NCBI GenBank assembly: GCA_031310005.1
Contig: CM062385.1
Location: 3,286,001-3,350,000, forward strand
Length of the DNA stretch: 64,000 bases
Reading direction: 5' to 3'
DNA from: Dactylellina haptotyla
Taxonomy: Eukaryota > Ascomycota > Orbiliomycetes > Orbiliales > Orbiliaceae
The translations under genes were made by a program, and so were the position numbers. Each line of letters opens with the position of its first letter. The first letter of the stretch is position 1. Below, piece by piece: positions 35,480 through 48,194 of this stretch. Under the pieces are notes generated by a model. The model ran no database searches, was not told the DNA's origin, and was given only the letters and a program-made list of their open reading frames with translations.

Positions 35480-36666
35480 ATGCCGAAGCTTTCAATCCCA
35501 TTACTTGCTGGTTCTTTATATGCCTTTTTTAATTATGCACCGCCCCATATTAATGGGCCAGTTATTCAAGCTTTGGCCCCATACCTTTCTGACCACGCTT
35601 TATCCAATATATTGAAAGGATGTGGCTTGTTATTTTGTGCTGGAATGGCCTCAAGGATTAATTCTTGGTTATCCTGGAAAGCAGAAAATAACTGGGTCGA
35701 AGATAAGTATGACTGGGACAATGAGCTTGTACTAGTTACTGGAGCTAGCAGTGGGTTCGGCGAGTTAATGGCAGAGAAATTAGCTAAAAGAGGTATAAAG
35801 GTTATTACCATGTCACGTCGGCCTCTCAAACCTGAGCTTAGTGTTTGTAAGTCCTCAGTATCTAGATAACATGCACTGCGTCTGAATTTCTTGTGAGGGA
35901 CTTGAGATCTTTGCTAACATGGTCATATATAGACAAGAACATTCATCATTACCAAGCTGATCTCTCCGACTGGGATGGTCTTACCAAAGTAGCCAGTAAA
36001 ATTAAATCGGAGCATGGCGATCCTACCGTTCTTATACTCAACGCAGGAGTGGCGAGCAGGACCCCAATAATGAACAAAGAATTCTCGGATATTAAAAAGC
36101 TCGTCGATGTCAACCTTACGAGTCATTTTGCGATGCTTCATCATTTCTTACCGGCGATGATAAAGCGAAATCACGGATACGTCATGTCCATAGCCAGCGT
36201 TGTTAGCTATCTCTCAATGGTGGGCTTGTGTGATTATGGTTCTACCAAATCAGGTCTCATCGCACTACATGAGACACTTCGGCAGGAACTAAGGCACGTC
36301 CACAAAGCTGATAAAATCAGGACTAGTATTGTGCATACGGGTTGGACCAAAACTCCCATTATAGAAGACTGGGAGAAAGGTTTGAAAGAGAGAGGACAGG
36401 CGACAATGACGTTGGAAGAAGCCGTGGATCCTATCATGGAGTTGCTATATAGCGGATATGGTACACGGTTGATAGTGCCAAGCATCCTCAACTTTCTTCC
36501 AAGTGTTCGAGGGTAAGAGGCATCGTTATCCTCCATAAAATTCTTGGATTTAAATCAATGTACTAACATGCTTTATCCTTATAGGTGGCCGCACTGGGCA
36601 CAAGAATTTCTAAGAGACAAGTTGAATCCATATACCGGCGAATATGCTGCCGGGTCAGCGCATTAA
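35480..36666 (+). CDS. Short-chain dehydrogenase/reductase, SDR16C-like, membrane-anchored (342 aa)
   Basis: NAD(P)-dependent oxidoreductase on a lipophilic alcohol or ketone (retinol, steroid or fatty-type in relatives such as RDH10/17beta-HSD11). The first ~65 residues are hydrophobic and probably anchor it to the ER or lipid droplets. The cofactor motif TGASSGFGE follows VLV at about residue 85. LNAGVAS is the structural NAG block. The catalytic Ser is in MSIASVVSY and the Tyr/Lys pair in DYGSTK (YxxxK). Exons: 35480-35846, 35933-36512 and 36585-36666; phases 1 and 2 match. The ATG at 35480 begins the hydrophobic anchor. It is tail to tail with the AveC-like gene, only 65 bp between stops, so transcripts may overlap. 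Confidence 0.9.
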
Positions 36667-36731
36667 CGACAGTGGTGATCGAATTACTTCGACGCACAAT
36701 CAAATTCTTTCTTCTTTCTTGTCTTTTACTT

Positions 36732-37909
36732 CTAGTTGCACATTTCCTCCAACCACTCATTAACCTGGAAGCATGTAACTAGGAAGTTTTGCATATGAAT
36801 CACCCAACAAACCAAAAATATTGTCAAAGGAATTGTAAAACAAATCAATGTATTGAGAACGCAAAATCCGATAATAGCCAATGTCCTCACATAAATATGA
36901 GCTTGCCTTGGGTATTTTGAGTACCCCTTTTCGATGTAACTTATTCGCTCTCCCAGCTCCCGTGTACCGCTCAAACCAATATACGAGAAGGCGGTATTGA
37001 GGCAAGCCACGGAGAAAGAGTTGTAGACGGGGTACTGGTAACGGTCCCCTGCAAAAATAGTTAGGGGTTCATAGGTTTTCGCGAAAGCATATGCGCCTGT
37101 AAGTCGAAGTGTGGCTGTTTGAACCGCAAAATCTAGCCAGAATTGAAACCCCCAGATGGTTGCAAGCGTTCCGGTTATAGAAATCCAAGGGAACCTCTTT
37201 CGAAGGTGGCTAGCAACCCTACCACCTATCAACTTGGAACCGCAGCAAAAATACATGTATACCCTGAAATTTGCCTCCAGTATTAACATGCTCCATGTTT
37301 CGGTATTTTAGCAATATAACTGAGGGATACTTACGGAATAACCCACAGGATTCCAACACCATATCGACTTGAAGCACTCTGCTGGGCAAACGGCATAAAC
37401 TTGGCCCAGCTTCCGAAATTCACAGCGTGCGCGTTCCAAGCGAACACGTAGTCATACGCATTCAGATATGAGTCGGTGAACATGCAGAATACTGCACCTA
37501 GCATCAATCGAGCATCCAACCAGATATCTTCCTTATCGAAATCCGAAGGATGCCTAGCTCGTGACGGCAGTGGATCTGCATACCACGGTGCTATGACAAA
37601 AAATATAACCATAGCACAAGCGAGTATTACACTCTGATACTGGAATAGATTAAGGGCGATTAACTCTGCACCTGTTGGTTTATCACTTGGAAGAATCGGA
37701 GCCGGTTGGAACTCGGATGAAAAAACCCATAACATCAACACCCGAATCGATAGCAGGGTCCAGAATAACCCAAATGCGGCAAATGCGGTGACAGGGCTAA
37801 TATCGGAATAACTCGTCGATTGCATGCTGTCGTGTATTCTTACGGTGGCCTTGGCTTTTGCCCCAATGGGGAGGTGCCGTGATTCCGATATATCGGAGTT
37901 ATCTTGCAT
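36732..37909 (-). CDS. AveC-like (spirocyclase-family) polytopic membrane protein (368 aa)
   Basis: Resembles the AveC-like family, named after a bacterial membrane protein involved in spiroketal formation in avermectin synthesis; fungal homologues are uncharacterised. Supporting features: several TM helices; the block PWYADPLPSRARHPSDFDKE; MFTDSYLNAYDYVFAWN; NFGSWAKFMPFA; and the later GFQFWLDFAVQTATLRLTGA followed by LTIFAGDRYQYPVYNS, which fits the family's aromatic G-x-x-Y-Q-x-P pattern. Exons 37909-37335 and 37263-36732 join in phase 2 (GTAAGT...TTTCAG). Start: first ATG of the frame. The neighbouring convergent SDR is a plausible partner enzyme. The assignment is from memory of the family pattern; a search is needed to fix it. 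Confidence 0.6.
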
Positions 37910-40458
37910 TTCAGATGTAATTCAGTCGCATCCCCGGAGAGAAATGAGCGGCTGGATATTCTAGAAAGAAAAATGATGACAGGACTGCACGGACGCGGAA
38001 TCAGTTGGTCCACTCTGCGCCTCACACGTGTGAAATCGGTGGGGGGTCAGTTATTGTGATGAGCCAACAGAGTTGATGCTGGGATGGTGACACTTCAAGC
38101 AGATATCTCACTAGGTAGCCTCGCTTTGATCACCTGGATGGAGGTTCTGGTTGATATAAATATGGGCTGCGGGAAATTCCATACGTCTGGTTAAAACCCT
38201 GGCCGCTGTAAGATTGTTTTAGACGGCCTCACGGCTGTATGCAAGTGGGCGAATGTGCCGGTGACCCAGGATCTCGATTCAGAGTCAGCCTCCTCAGCCC
38301 CTTGGGTGGATGGTGTTCTCAAAGAAAAATCTAAAGGCTCAGCAACAGGAGCTAGAAAATAAATTGTGGAGAGGTAAGAGAGGCTTTGTTTTCAATCCGG
38401 CTGAATCCAGAAACGTGATCTCGAGGAGCCTTGATCGATCTAGCTTTGTTAATCGTGTATCGGGAATACGACGAGCGCGAACACGAGCACCTGCCAGCAC
38501 AGACCAGCGGCTCAACAGTGCGCTCGAGACGAGCAAATTAAGGTGAGGCACCGTTGTCGTACCCCACTTCATCATTTCAGGAAGCGAATGTTTACTAGGG
38601 CCCGAATATTCGAAAGAATCGAAGAACCTTTAGACGCTGCGTAAAAGTTGTGCTTTGACCAACAGGATGTATTGAGGTTGAGGTGGCGGAAGGTTAATCG
38701 GAGTTTTCGTCCGAAATAGCCGTCGGCCTGGTCGAAAATTAGGCTTGGCGTGTTATGGTGCCCTCATCCTCACCAAAGGAAAGAACCTCATCAAACCAAC
38801 CACGCGCGACCAACAAGTGCAAAAGCGTTTTGACCCCTTTTCCAAGCCAAGGAAACAGTTGTGTGACTAAGGCATTCTACTCTCTCTTTGTTTTATTTTA
38901 TTCTTTTTAGTCACAGAAAGGATAAAAATTCTTCACAGGCAGGTTGACGGTGAGGTAACTGAAATGATTCAAAGAGTTACACGTCGAAAGTTTGAATTCT
39001 CGTCATATGATGGCGGAACCGACTAACGATCAAGAGTGTACAGTGTACGCGTACGAGCAAACAAAAAAAAGTTATTATAGGGAAATGATTTCAGGACTAA
39101 GCAAAGATATAATTTTGATATAAAAAAAACTCAAGATGGCTACATGTAGACTCGTTCCCATTATTAACAGCAGCTAGCAGTTTATGCCCGAGAGTGGTTA
39201 TAGTACCAAATTAATTCCAAAGTCTAATCTCACAAAGCCAAGGTACCGAGGTGCCCGTAGCTTGAATTCTTTCATGATAAGCTGCCCAATCCAACAACAC
39301 AAATTGGTTGGTATGAGGGCTCGAAGCCAGTGTTTTCTACACATCTTCTAGAAGGGCAGAATACCCTGACAGGCGATCCCTCCTCGTTCCAAAATCTGGC
39401 ACGAGCTATTCGTTCAAGGTTCATGGTTTTGTGCCGTCTTTATCATCGAACTAACAGCTCACTTTCTCTCAGCAACCCCCATCCTGAGAACTCGAGCTCC
39501 AGCACGGACCCACTTTACACAGGTTAACCCCCGCCCTCCAGCACGCCACTGAGCAAATCAGAATCGATGGTCAATTTCCCGTTCCTGGCCATGCTCGATC
39601 TGTGGGGTCTGATACAAGTTTAACCTTTGACGACGGTAGATGGCGAGTCGAACCAGGTTTCTCAAACTGGCAGAATCAAGCTTGTAACTTCAGAACCCAT
39701 GTCAATTCCATGTTTTTTGGTGCTGCATGAGAGTGGATCCCATGATAATATTGAGAGGGGCAAGCCAAACTCGTGAGCTTTAACAGGCTATATTGCGCCT
39801 GTACTATAGCTTTTTTTCTCCTTCTCCTGCACCTTTTGCATATTCTCTAACAGAGCAAACTCAAACCGCCCATCCACACTATCGTGGAACAATAGGCCTA
39901 GGACTTGGCCATGGCAAATTCCTTCCCAAGGAACGAAAGAACATTGCGTTGTTTAATTTCCAATGCCCTGTCGTTAAATGTCCCGCTTTATCCTAGAGAC
40001 TGGTGGAGGTGTCAGAAGGGATGGCTAAATGCAATTCCAGACTTTTCTCTATGGCCGAAAAGAGAACCCTTAGAGCCTGTGCCTTGCTTTCTTGCGCTTC
40101 CGTTATCGCATCTTATTAAGTTAATAACAGGAACGCAAGGTTAGCCTGCTCAAGATCCACCATAGCTTTATAATATACTCCGCTGGGCTCCCAGGATAGT
40201 TCTAACTGGTTGTTTGTACCATTTATATACCACCCAAAGGTGTTTCAATTTTTGGGAATTCCACTAGTCTCCGCAGCTGGTCGCGAAAACAACCTCCAAA
40301 ATAGAAGGCACTTTGGAGGCTCAGAGGTGGATTTTATACTCCGATACACTAGGTCACGCCCACACAACATGGATGGAAGGTGGTAAAGGCGACGGAGGAA
40401 AGCAAGCAACTCAATACAACTAGCTATCTCGAAATCGTGTCGCAAGTCCTGAAATATC
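37910..40458. other. Long intergenic region
   Basis: 2.5 kb of divergent promoter DNA between the AveC-like gene (minus) and the receptor gene (plus). Several 60-80-codon frames (for example 38310-38546) have no supporting features. Nothing recognised. Confidence 0.5.
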
Positions 40459-42248
40459 ATGGACAATGTTGTCTCCGGAACATCGGCCGAAAGCTTTGGA
40501 TACCAGATACCGGATATCTCGCAAATAAATTTCAACGACAAGAGCAACTATGTTCATCTCATTATTATCGTTAACTCGGTGTTAATGGGTTTGATTGTTT
40601 TGTTTATGGTTGCACGAATATATGCGAGAGTCGGACTGGCGAGTAGGTTTCAGGCTGATGATGGTATGTTTTTATTCGCATTTCCTCCAGAAGAAATTTA
40701 CGATGGATACTAACACATATAATTAAAGCATTGATGGTCGCTGCAACTGTAGGACTACCCCTAATCATATCTTACTTATTTCGTGACTAATATTTGCGAA
40801 GTTGGTTTCTCTCGCTTGTTCAAGCATTATATTATACTGTAAGGCTTCTCCAAAGAGCAGGATTGCTTCATTAGACGAAATTGCTAACGAACCCTCCACC
40901 AGCAATACGACTCGGACTTGGCCATCACATTTGGAATCAAGATTTATCAGATCTTGACAAATTCAAAAATGAGATCGGTCTATTCGCGAAAGTAAGTTTC
41001 AGCTGATAGTATCACACTGACTTAATAAAACTAAACTGACTCAATATAGATTCTCAACGATGGAGCCGGAATACTATACTCTTTCTCCCTAAATCTCGTT
41101 AAATGCTCCATCGTCGTTCTATACATTCGCGTTTTCCCTGTCAAATGGTTCCGGTTCTTTCTCTTTGGCGTTGGTTTCATCTTAGTCGCATCTTTCCTCA
41201 TGACATTGTTCGTTGTTGTCTTCCACTGCAAGCCGATAAGTGCGAGCTGGGATTGGACAATACCGGACGCAAAATGTCTCAACTTGATGGTATTTCTCCA
41301 AACGATGGCGGGCGTCAATGTCACGACCGATGTGATATTGGCGACCGCTCCGATACCAATGATTTGGAACTTGAAAATGTCCAGAAGAGAGAAGTTTGCA
41401 ATTGCAAGTTTGGTTACACTAGCTTCTTTGTGAGTGCTCTCAATCCTCTCCCAACACATAAACCCGAAACTTACATACTAACCGTTTGACCAGCGCCTGT
41501 ATTGCCTCCATTATACGTTTCATTAGGTTAGATGGTCTTAAAAACTTCGATATAACATGTAAGTGGTTCTCGTGTGGCTTTGTAGCATCAAAAATGCCTT
41601 ATGTTAACGTTGGTACAAATAGACTCATCCACACTGCCAATCGTTTGGTCGGTTATTGAAGTTGACGTCGCAATTATTTGCGCTTCTGCTTCCTCCATCA
41701 AGCCAATTCTTGTCCGCCACTTCCCGTTCTGGGGCTTCTTCAATCGTTCCTTAGTTACTGTGAATGAACTTCCCCATAATCAACAGGATGGATCGGAAAC
41801 CACCAAGAACAGCACCTTCACAACTGCCAATCGAGTTTTCTCAAACTCTAGCTCCGAATCTTATGTCGCAAATACGGGGTACCTCTACACGTATCGACCA
41901 CAGACACCGGAGTCTCCGCGTACGGTGAAAAGGGAATGGGCTTATGATTCAATAAACTCTTCTAATCGTGACCGACTCTCTGGCGAGCCGGTGAATTGGG
42001 ATGACTATTGGAAGGAAAATATACGGGACGATATCAGCGCTCCGATAGATAAAGATATCCGAATGAAAGTTGAAGCAGAGGGTGCCTCGAAACCTAAAGA
42101 GAAGTCCGGTGGGAAGCGGTTGAGCCTAAGCAACTTCATTCCTATGGACACATTTCGAAGACCTAGTGCCACAAGCTCTCACAAATCCAAGGACGAAGAA
42201 AAAGATCTAAGGAGAGAGAAGAGCAACGAATCACTCTCGCACAGGTAA
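40459..42248 (+). CDS. PTH11-type / fungal rhodopsin-domain receptor-like membrane protein (473 aa)
   Basis: Seven-TM integral membrane protein of the large fungal rhodopsin-domain family that includes PTH11-like candidate GPCRs. TM1 is LIIIVNSVLMGLIVLFMVAR followed by the typical IYARVGLASRFQADDALM. Loop/TM blocks are IRLGLGHHIW, SLNLVKCSIVVLYIRVFP, FHCKPISASWDW, and NVTTDVILATAPIPMIWNLK, then MSRREKFAIASL; these match the family order. The C-terminal ~180 residues are cytosolic, Ser/Thr- and Lys-rich, with many possible phosphosites. Seven exons: 40459-40663, 40729-40748 (20 nt), 40802-40838 (37 nt), 40903-40991, 41050-41429, 41494-41558 and 41623-42248. All phases agree. No CFEM Cys domain is present at the N-terminus. 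The ligand is unknown. Confidence 0.87.
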
Positions 42249-42993
42249 CCTCGGATATCGTCTTCTCCGTGTCTTTCAATCTCTTGTTGTCATCAAAAGT
42301 TTTAATAGCATCAAACTTTACTTTTCGTGTTGCTGTTTATGTTTTGTTCTCCTTTGTCTGCGGCATAGCGCTTGAGATACCATTTTTGCATTTAGATAGG
42401 ATCCTCCTTTACTTTTTAACAGCGGGAAATGGCGTTTCATACCAGGAGCATTTCGGCTGTTTAGATTTCTCTTCTTTGTATATTATTCACACAATAAGGA
42501 TCACAAACTTGTACATAACCAATCACACTATCTTCTAAATGAAGAGACCCCTTGAAATTAACTATGGTGTTCCCTCGGGAACTCCAGACAAAACAATTCC
42601 TAAGACCGCTATTTTTCATATACAATCTTCTCCATAGAACACAGATATACCGTTCATCGCGATTGAGAACCGTGTATAAAATTGCATAAGCAATGAAATT
42701 TCTGAGTTTCACACAATTAAACAATAATTTCCGCCTTTTTTGAACAGCATATTGATTCAGAATTTAACGTAGTGCTAGAATCATATATATTTGATGAAGT
42801 GTCCACTAGAATTTTGGATGAAAGATGAAAGACACTATTGCAAACATCAATGCCAGTTATCTATCCCGTATAGCATAGACTCCAAATTTAAATAAAATTT
42901 AAAATGAGTGAATCGAAAACAACCAAAGACCTTTCCTTCTAGCTCCCTCCGCTCCCTCCAAAGATTGTAGCAATGAGGTAAAGCTCATTGCAC
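42249..42993. other. Convergent 3' spacer, AT-rich
   Basis: 3' regions of the receptor (plus) and the K+ transporter (minus). AT-rich with no supported gene. Confidence 0.6.
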
Positions 42994-45941
42994 TTAAATC
43001 TCGGTAATATTTCCAATCTCCACAACTTGATCGATGGGAAGTCCCAAAAAGTTGACCTTATTAGTAGTTTGTTCTCTCAACCAAGTGTAACACGCGAGGA
43101 AGACTTTCGAAACAGGGCCACGATCTTTTCTTTCGATTAGACGTTGCTTTCCGAGCAAAAATACAACTTGCTCTTCGAAGGCAGAGGAGAGATCAGTTGT
43201 TCCAGATATACGAGATGCGGTTTCAACCTGAGTATTTCTTTTCCGGACCACACTTGGCGTTATCTCATCGTCGGACGAGAATTTGATTGCTGGAGTATTT
43301 TCACTCGCGCCCACGACCTCGGAAATAGTTTCGAGTTCAGCGGATTGGCCATTGTCTGGTTCGGCAATAGGCTTTTCAAAGCGGGAAATGTAATCGCTCA
43401 GCTTATTTTTGATGGGTTCGCTGAGATTCTCTGGTACAGTCTCGTTATACCCGTACCGGGCAATAATTCGGTACGTATTGTGGAGAGATTCCAGCTTCGA
43501 AACTTGGTAACGCTGATCATCGTCAATCTAAAATACACACAGAGAGTTAGTTCACTGAAATAGCATACTCAAAAGGCATGGGTTCATACACTAGGAATTG
43601 TAACGTGCTTAATGTTTAAAAACACAGTAATGGCGTGCTGCGCTTCGAAGGACCTAAGGAAATGGGTGTAGACAGTTGGGTACAAGAAACCCGTCTTATC
43701 CATAAAGATGCCAATTCCTAAATAATTCAAGGGTCAGTTTGACACTATCATGACCGGAAATCAGACCTTGCAAAGAATACCTTTCATGCCACTAACTGCC
43801 TTCTTGCCACTGGAGAGCCACATCCCGTCTTGCTTTGTAACAACGGCGTTATGGAACGCTTTGTCGTGTATTTGCATATTTCTTTCAGCTGCCCATTGCC
43901 TATGTTTACCAAATCGCCAAAGTAACATAACCAAGGCGAGAATGGTTGCGACGACAAGGGTAAACCACGCGCCAGTAGGGATTTTGGTAAGGGCGGCAGA
44001 TAGGAATAGACCGTCAAAACAGGCAAATATGAAGAAAACGGCGGTAACAAGGACAATGTTGAGACGCCAAACGATAATAGCGACCATACCAACAAGACAA
44101 GTCGTGATGAAAGTCACAAGAATGACACAGACACCATAAGCATTACCAAGACTTGTGGTCTGTATAGAACCATTAGAAAGTGTCTCTCACAAGTAAAAGT
44201 GAAGATTGCAACCGGATAGACTTACATTGTTGTAGACTGCTGTAACAACGACGCAGCCAATCATCAGAAGCCAGTTTGCAAATGGAATATAAACTTGGCC
44301 GTGAATCTTAGTGCTAGTATGGATCACCTTAAGTTTGGGGAAGTAGTTGAGGGCCATTATTTGAGTGAGAAGTTGGAATGTGGCGGTAATAGTGGCTTGG
44401 GAAGCGACAACCGCTGCCAGAATAGAGAGAATAAGACTTGGCCAGAACATGCCAGGTGGAACCGTGTTGAAGAAAGGATTGGAGTAAGAGCCTTCGTTAC
44501 GGGAGATATGAGCAGCTTGTCCAGCATAGGCCAGAATCAAGGCGGGATAAGCAAGGCAAACCCAGCTTATCTGAATCGCGCGTTTAGAAAAGCTGCCCAT
44601 ATCTGCGAAGAGACATTCGCATCTAGATCATCCAATTAGCTCAGATCAATACCAATTGCGTATCTGCAACAGCTGTGACAGATTATTTACCCTGTAAACG
44701 CCAGAAGGATGCCTCCCAATGCCTTCCATCCTTCGGTGCCATTACGGGCAAACCAAGCGCCGGCGAAGTAAGGTGAAAATGCTTTAAGCACCGTATGGTC
44801 ATGCTTCACCAAGTTCTGCGTACGGGTTGTCAGTATTGTTACCGAACAGAACCTTCTATATCTAAATACTAGGAGCCTTCTTACATATACGCCGAAAACC
44901 GCATTAAATGATAACCATAATATAACAATAGGTGAGAATCCTATCGTCAACTTGGTAACACCAAAGGGCTGGATGAGGAACAAGACTACCAAGATAGCGC
45001 AGCTAATTCCCACAATCGCGTTGGTACTAAGATCGGGGTGCACAACTCTAAGGCCTTGTATGGCACCAAGTACAGATTGAGCCGGTGTCAGAACACCATC
45101 TAAGGAAGGTTTGAGTTAGTTACCTTTGTAAACTTTTGAAAGGAACCGCGGCATCGCTCCGAGTTGTTCTTACCAGACATAACCAAAGTTACACCAAATA
45201 TACTGAGCCCTGACAGCATCATCTTGATAAATTTGCTCTGTTCCACAGTTGAACGAACGGCTTGGTGTGAGTCGCCAAGCTCATTTGTGGAGTATCTGCT
45301 CATCTTGACTGCCGAGACATCCTGAGGATCCCGTCGAACGATGTGAATCTAGATAGCAAATATGAGCATCCAATGCAAAGCATACAACTCTCAGGTAACC
45401 TTACATAACGGCTAAGCAGGGAGAACAGAGCGAAAGTCCCACCCTCGCCCTCATCATCGGCTTGTAGCACGATAAACACATATTTGATCGTGACGATAAT
45501 CGTGAGCGACCAAATTATGAGCGAGAGAGCCCCAACGAGATCATCCCAAGATGGTTGGGAGGTAAAGGTAGAACTATAAACGTAGAGCGGAGAAGTTCCA
45601 ATGTCGCCATATATAACTCTTGATTTACCCAAGTCACGTTAGCATTCTAAACCTTTTTCTATTACAATATATTGGAAGGCCATACCCAGTAGCCTGGTAA
45701 GCGACCCTGCAAGTTGGTTAAACGGGTTAGCATCCTATCCGTGCCGTGTCTCCGGGAGAAGAACCTACCAAAGGAGCATTGTGCCATGGAACACCTGCTT
45801 CTTTTTAACGTCTCCTTCAACGTCATAGAGATTTCCGTCATCATAATCACCGGCGGTCGAGAAGTTCTTGACAGGCTCCTCGTCCCGACCGGTCTCTACC
45901 TTTGTCATTGCTTGTCCATCATGATCACCCTGCGTATGCAT
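42994..45941 (-). CDS. hak1: High-affinity K+ transporter, HAK/KUP/KT family (786 aa)
   Basis: Plasma-membrane potassium (H+-coupled) transporter. Family hallmarks: [20 protein letters not shown] near the N-terminus, the acidic [19 protein letters not shown] loop, [19 protein letters not shown], and [18 protein letters not shown]. About twelve TM helices are followed by a ~250-residue cytosolic C-terminus. Ten exons: 45941-45769, 45706-45686 (21 nt), 45618-45405, 45348-45174, 45099-44885, 44815-44691, 44622-44226, 44159-43781, 43717-43590 and 43527-42994; all phases agree and the length is typical. The usual G-V-E-A-L-F-A-D block reads GCECLFAD here. Start chosen at 45941 (MHTQGDHDG): the open frame extends upstream, but with no ATG before a stop. 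The symbol follows the fungal family name. Confidence 0.93.
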
Positions 45942-47384
45942 CCCTGGCCGGAAATGGAATGGTGAAGCAACAACGCGACTGTTGTAAGGAAGTAAATCCC
46001 GAGTATTTGGTAGCCAGTGAGGCTTAGGTATGAATTGAGAAGGAGATCGCACGACTTCTAAGAAGAACGGCGACTCAAAGTTGTTTTTGAGAGTAAGAGA
46101 GGGAAAATTTTATGTAATTTTATGAAATAGAATCGAATCCTCTGGGTGCGGACCCTGAAATTTATACCTGAGGGGTTTATGCAGCACTAGCTGATGGTGT
46201 GAGAATATGAGCTGGGAAAATTATCATTCACATGTTATGATACAACAGAATCAATACGGCTAGGCTGGACCGAGCACCAAAATGTTGGGTGGCATCTAAC
46301 ACGAATTTCGCCTTAGCAGATATCACCAGCCTCTGGAGCATGTTCGCGGGACGTTTCGCGATTGGGCGGAAGAGCGGAGACTTCTCAATAGATAGAAGTC
46401 CTGCATGGTCCCCCCAACATGCAACACATGGTGCGGAAAAACTCTACTAGATAGCTCTCGCAAAGCTGCAAAGAAGGCACGAGTATCAGGTACAAAGCCA
46501 TGCAGAGTAGCGTAATCAAACAGGTTTTGGGTATGCTTGCAACAGTATTGCATGGCTTCAATATTTGCCGTTCGCTAATCGTGGAAGAGTTTTTAAATTT
46601 TACCACACTTGTTCCCGTTTCAGGTGGTGGGTTCGCACCCTTTGGAGATCTTCTTTTGCAGTGAGTTCCGTGCAGGTCATGTACCTGGATCCACTGGGGC
46701 TGTGCTTTAGCAAATGCAACAAGCCGAGCTAAACGAACGAAGTTAGGCGAACGGCTGTAAGACACTTTGAACCTCATTTCGCTGGTGGGGAGATGGGGAT
46801 TCTTCTAACTTCACCAACGAAAATAAATCCCTCATAGAACAAAGAAGGAAATACGAGTGAGCTCGGGGATCTGCTGACCGACACAATTTTTCACAAAACT
46901 TCCAGGTTCGTGGCTTCGAAAAAAACCCTATCCAAAAGACTGGATCTGGATCCCATCAGAATGTCCAATTCAATGCATGAATAGAGGAAGATTGAGAACG
47001 ACACGCGTCTGCAGGCATTATTTCAACGGTCACGTCACTGCCAAGTCAGACCACTGCGGGGATGCATGATTGACATCCAATTCGCTCGCTTAGTTTTAAG
47101 CCTGACAGGGGCCACGAGCTTAATTCAGTTAACCGAGTTGTGTTGTATATTCGTACTGTTTGAAAACGGTTCCTGAGAGATACCACGATCTTCTGTAAAT
47201 CTGAGGGGAAATGCGGATATCAAATGTAACATAATTTCTATTATTGGCCAATATTTTATACATAAGTATATTCATTTATCTAGAGTAAGGTCACGATGTT
47301 TCAAAGTCATCGATCACTTTCCACCCTACGCTCGTTCCTATTCAATTTAACCGAATACCAAAACCCGCTGGCCAACATACGAGA
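45942..47384. other. Divergent promoter region
   Basis: 1.4 kb between the HAK start and the gene at 47385. A TATA candidate for HAK lies at 46160-46166. The longer frames on the minus strand (46323-46777) show no recognised features. Confidence 0.5.
46160..46166 (-). promoter_or_regulatory. TATA-box candidate for the HAK gene
   Basis: TATAAAT on the minus strand, about 220 bp upstream of the chosen ATG. Confidence 0.35.
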
Positions 47385-48194
47385 ATGCTCACAGCCTTTC
47401 GTCATACAATTCCTATGACTAAGGCTAGATTATTAAGTACCTTGTACTCCAGCCATCGGGTTCGTTCGCAGACCACTATCAGAACAATATTTCTTGCTAC
47501 TAAGAAACCACGCCCTTCTATTCAAAAACGGCCAACGATCCAGAGCCCGCTTCAAACCGTTCAAACTAGCCGCGCTATAGATACATCTACTAGAGCTAAT
47601 TCATACCGCAACTATCAAAATGCTGCAGCTTTCAGTGTTGCGGAGGATGTCATTGAGATTCCAACCGCGATCATTGGCCCCGAAACAATTACGGGTCCGA
47701 TCTACACCCCTCAATTCGCCAACCTGGCAGAACGGCTGATAGCGGACTTCAAAATTTCTGAAATTCATCTAACCAGCTACGGAGCTGAAACTATGAGGAC
47801 CCTCTACAGCGACCTTTCCGACCAGAAGATTACGAGAGATCTCGTAGATATAATGGACCGACGCCTCTCCGAATTCGAAAAGGCTCGCAAAGCAAGTGGC
47901 CGAAAGGATATTACATTGTGGATAGCAGCAAATGAGCCCCACACCTGCGGAGCTCGTTTCCACACGGATAGTCTCCGGGCCTTAAAGAACCATCCACGGG
48001 GGATGTGGGAGGCCCTCGAAGACGACATCAAGCAATTCGGATACGACCATTGGTCCATGAAAGTATATTGGTTCCTAGCCGACTTGATCAAAGCGGACAT
48101 CATTCAGCGAAGAGAGCTCTTGGAATACCATGGCGATCCTGAAGATGAACATTTGTGGGGAGCCTCAAGAGTTAAATGGCGCCGACTCTTATAA
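47385..48194 (+). CDS. Unrecognised protein with mitochondrial-type leader (269 aa)
   Basis: No family recognised. The first ~60 residues are rich in Arg, Ser and Thr and lack acidic residues (MLTAFRHTIPMTKARLLSTL onward), as in a mitochondrial presequence. The rest is a soluble-looking alpha/beta composition with charged helices: LAERLIADFKISEIHL, LVDIMDRRLSEFEKARKASG, and a C-terminal ALEDDIKQFGYDHWSMKVYW segment. Ends RVKWRRLL. Single exon with a normal ATG and no competing frame, and codon use looks genuine. It faces the 3' end of the giant repeat gene 425 bp away. A matrix-located protein is the best guess. Confidence 0.65.
   Translation: MLTAFRHTIPMTKARLLSTLYSSHRVRSQTTIRTIFLATKKPRPSIQKRPTIQSPLQTVQTSRAIDTSTRANSYRNYQNAAAFSVAEDVIEIPTAIIGPETITGPIYTPQFANLAERLIADFKISEIHLTSYGAETMRTLYSDLSDQKITRDLVDIMDRRLSEFEKARKASGRKDITLWIAANEPHTCGARFHTDSLRALKNHPRGMWEALEDDIKQFGYDHWSMKVYWFLADLIKADIIQRRELLEYHGDPEDEHLWGASRVKWRRLL

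Noticed and set aside
39649-39665. GAGTCGAACCAGG, reverse complement of a tRNA T-loop-like string
   Set aside because: No cloverleaf can be drawn on the minus strand.
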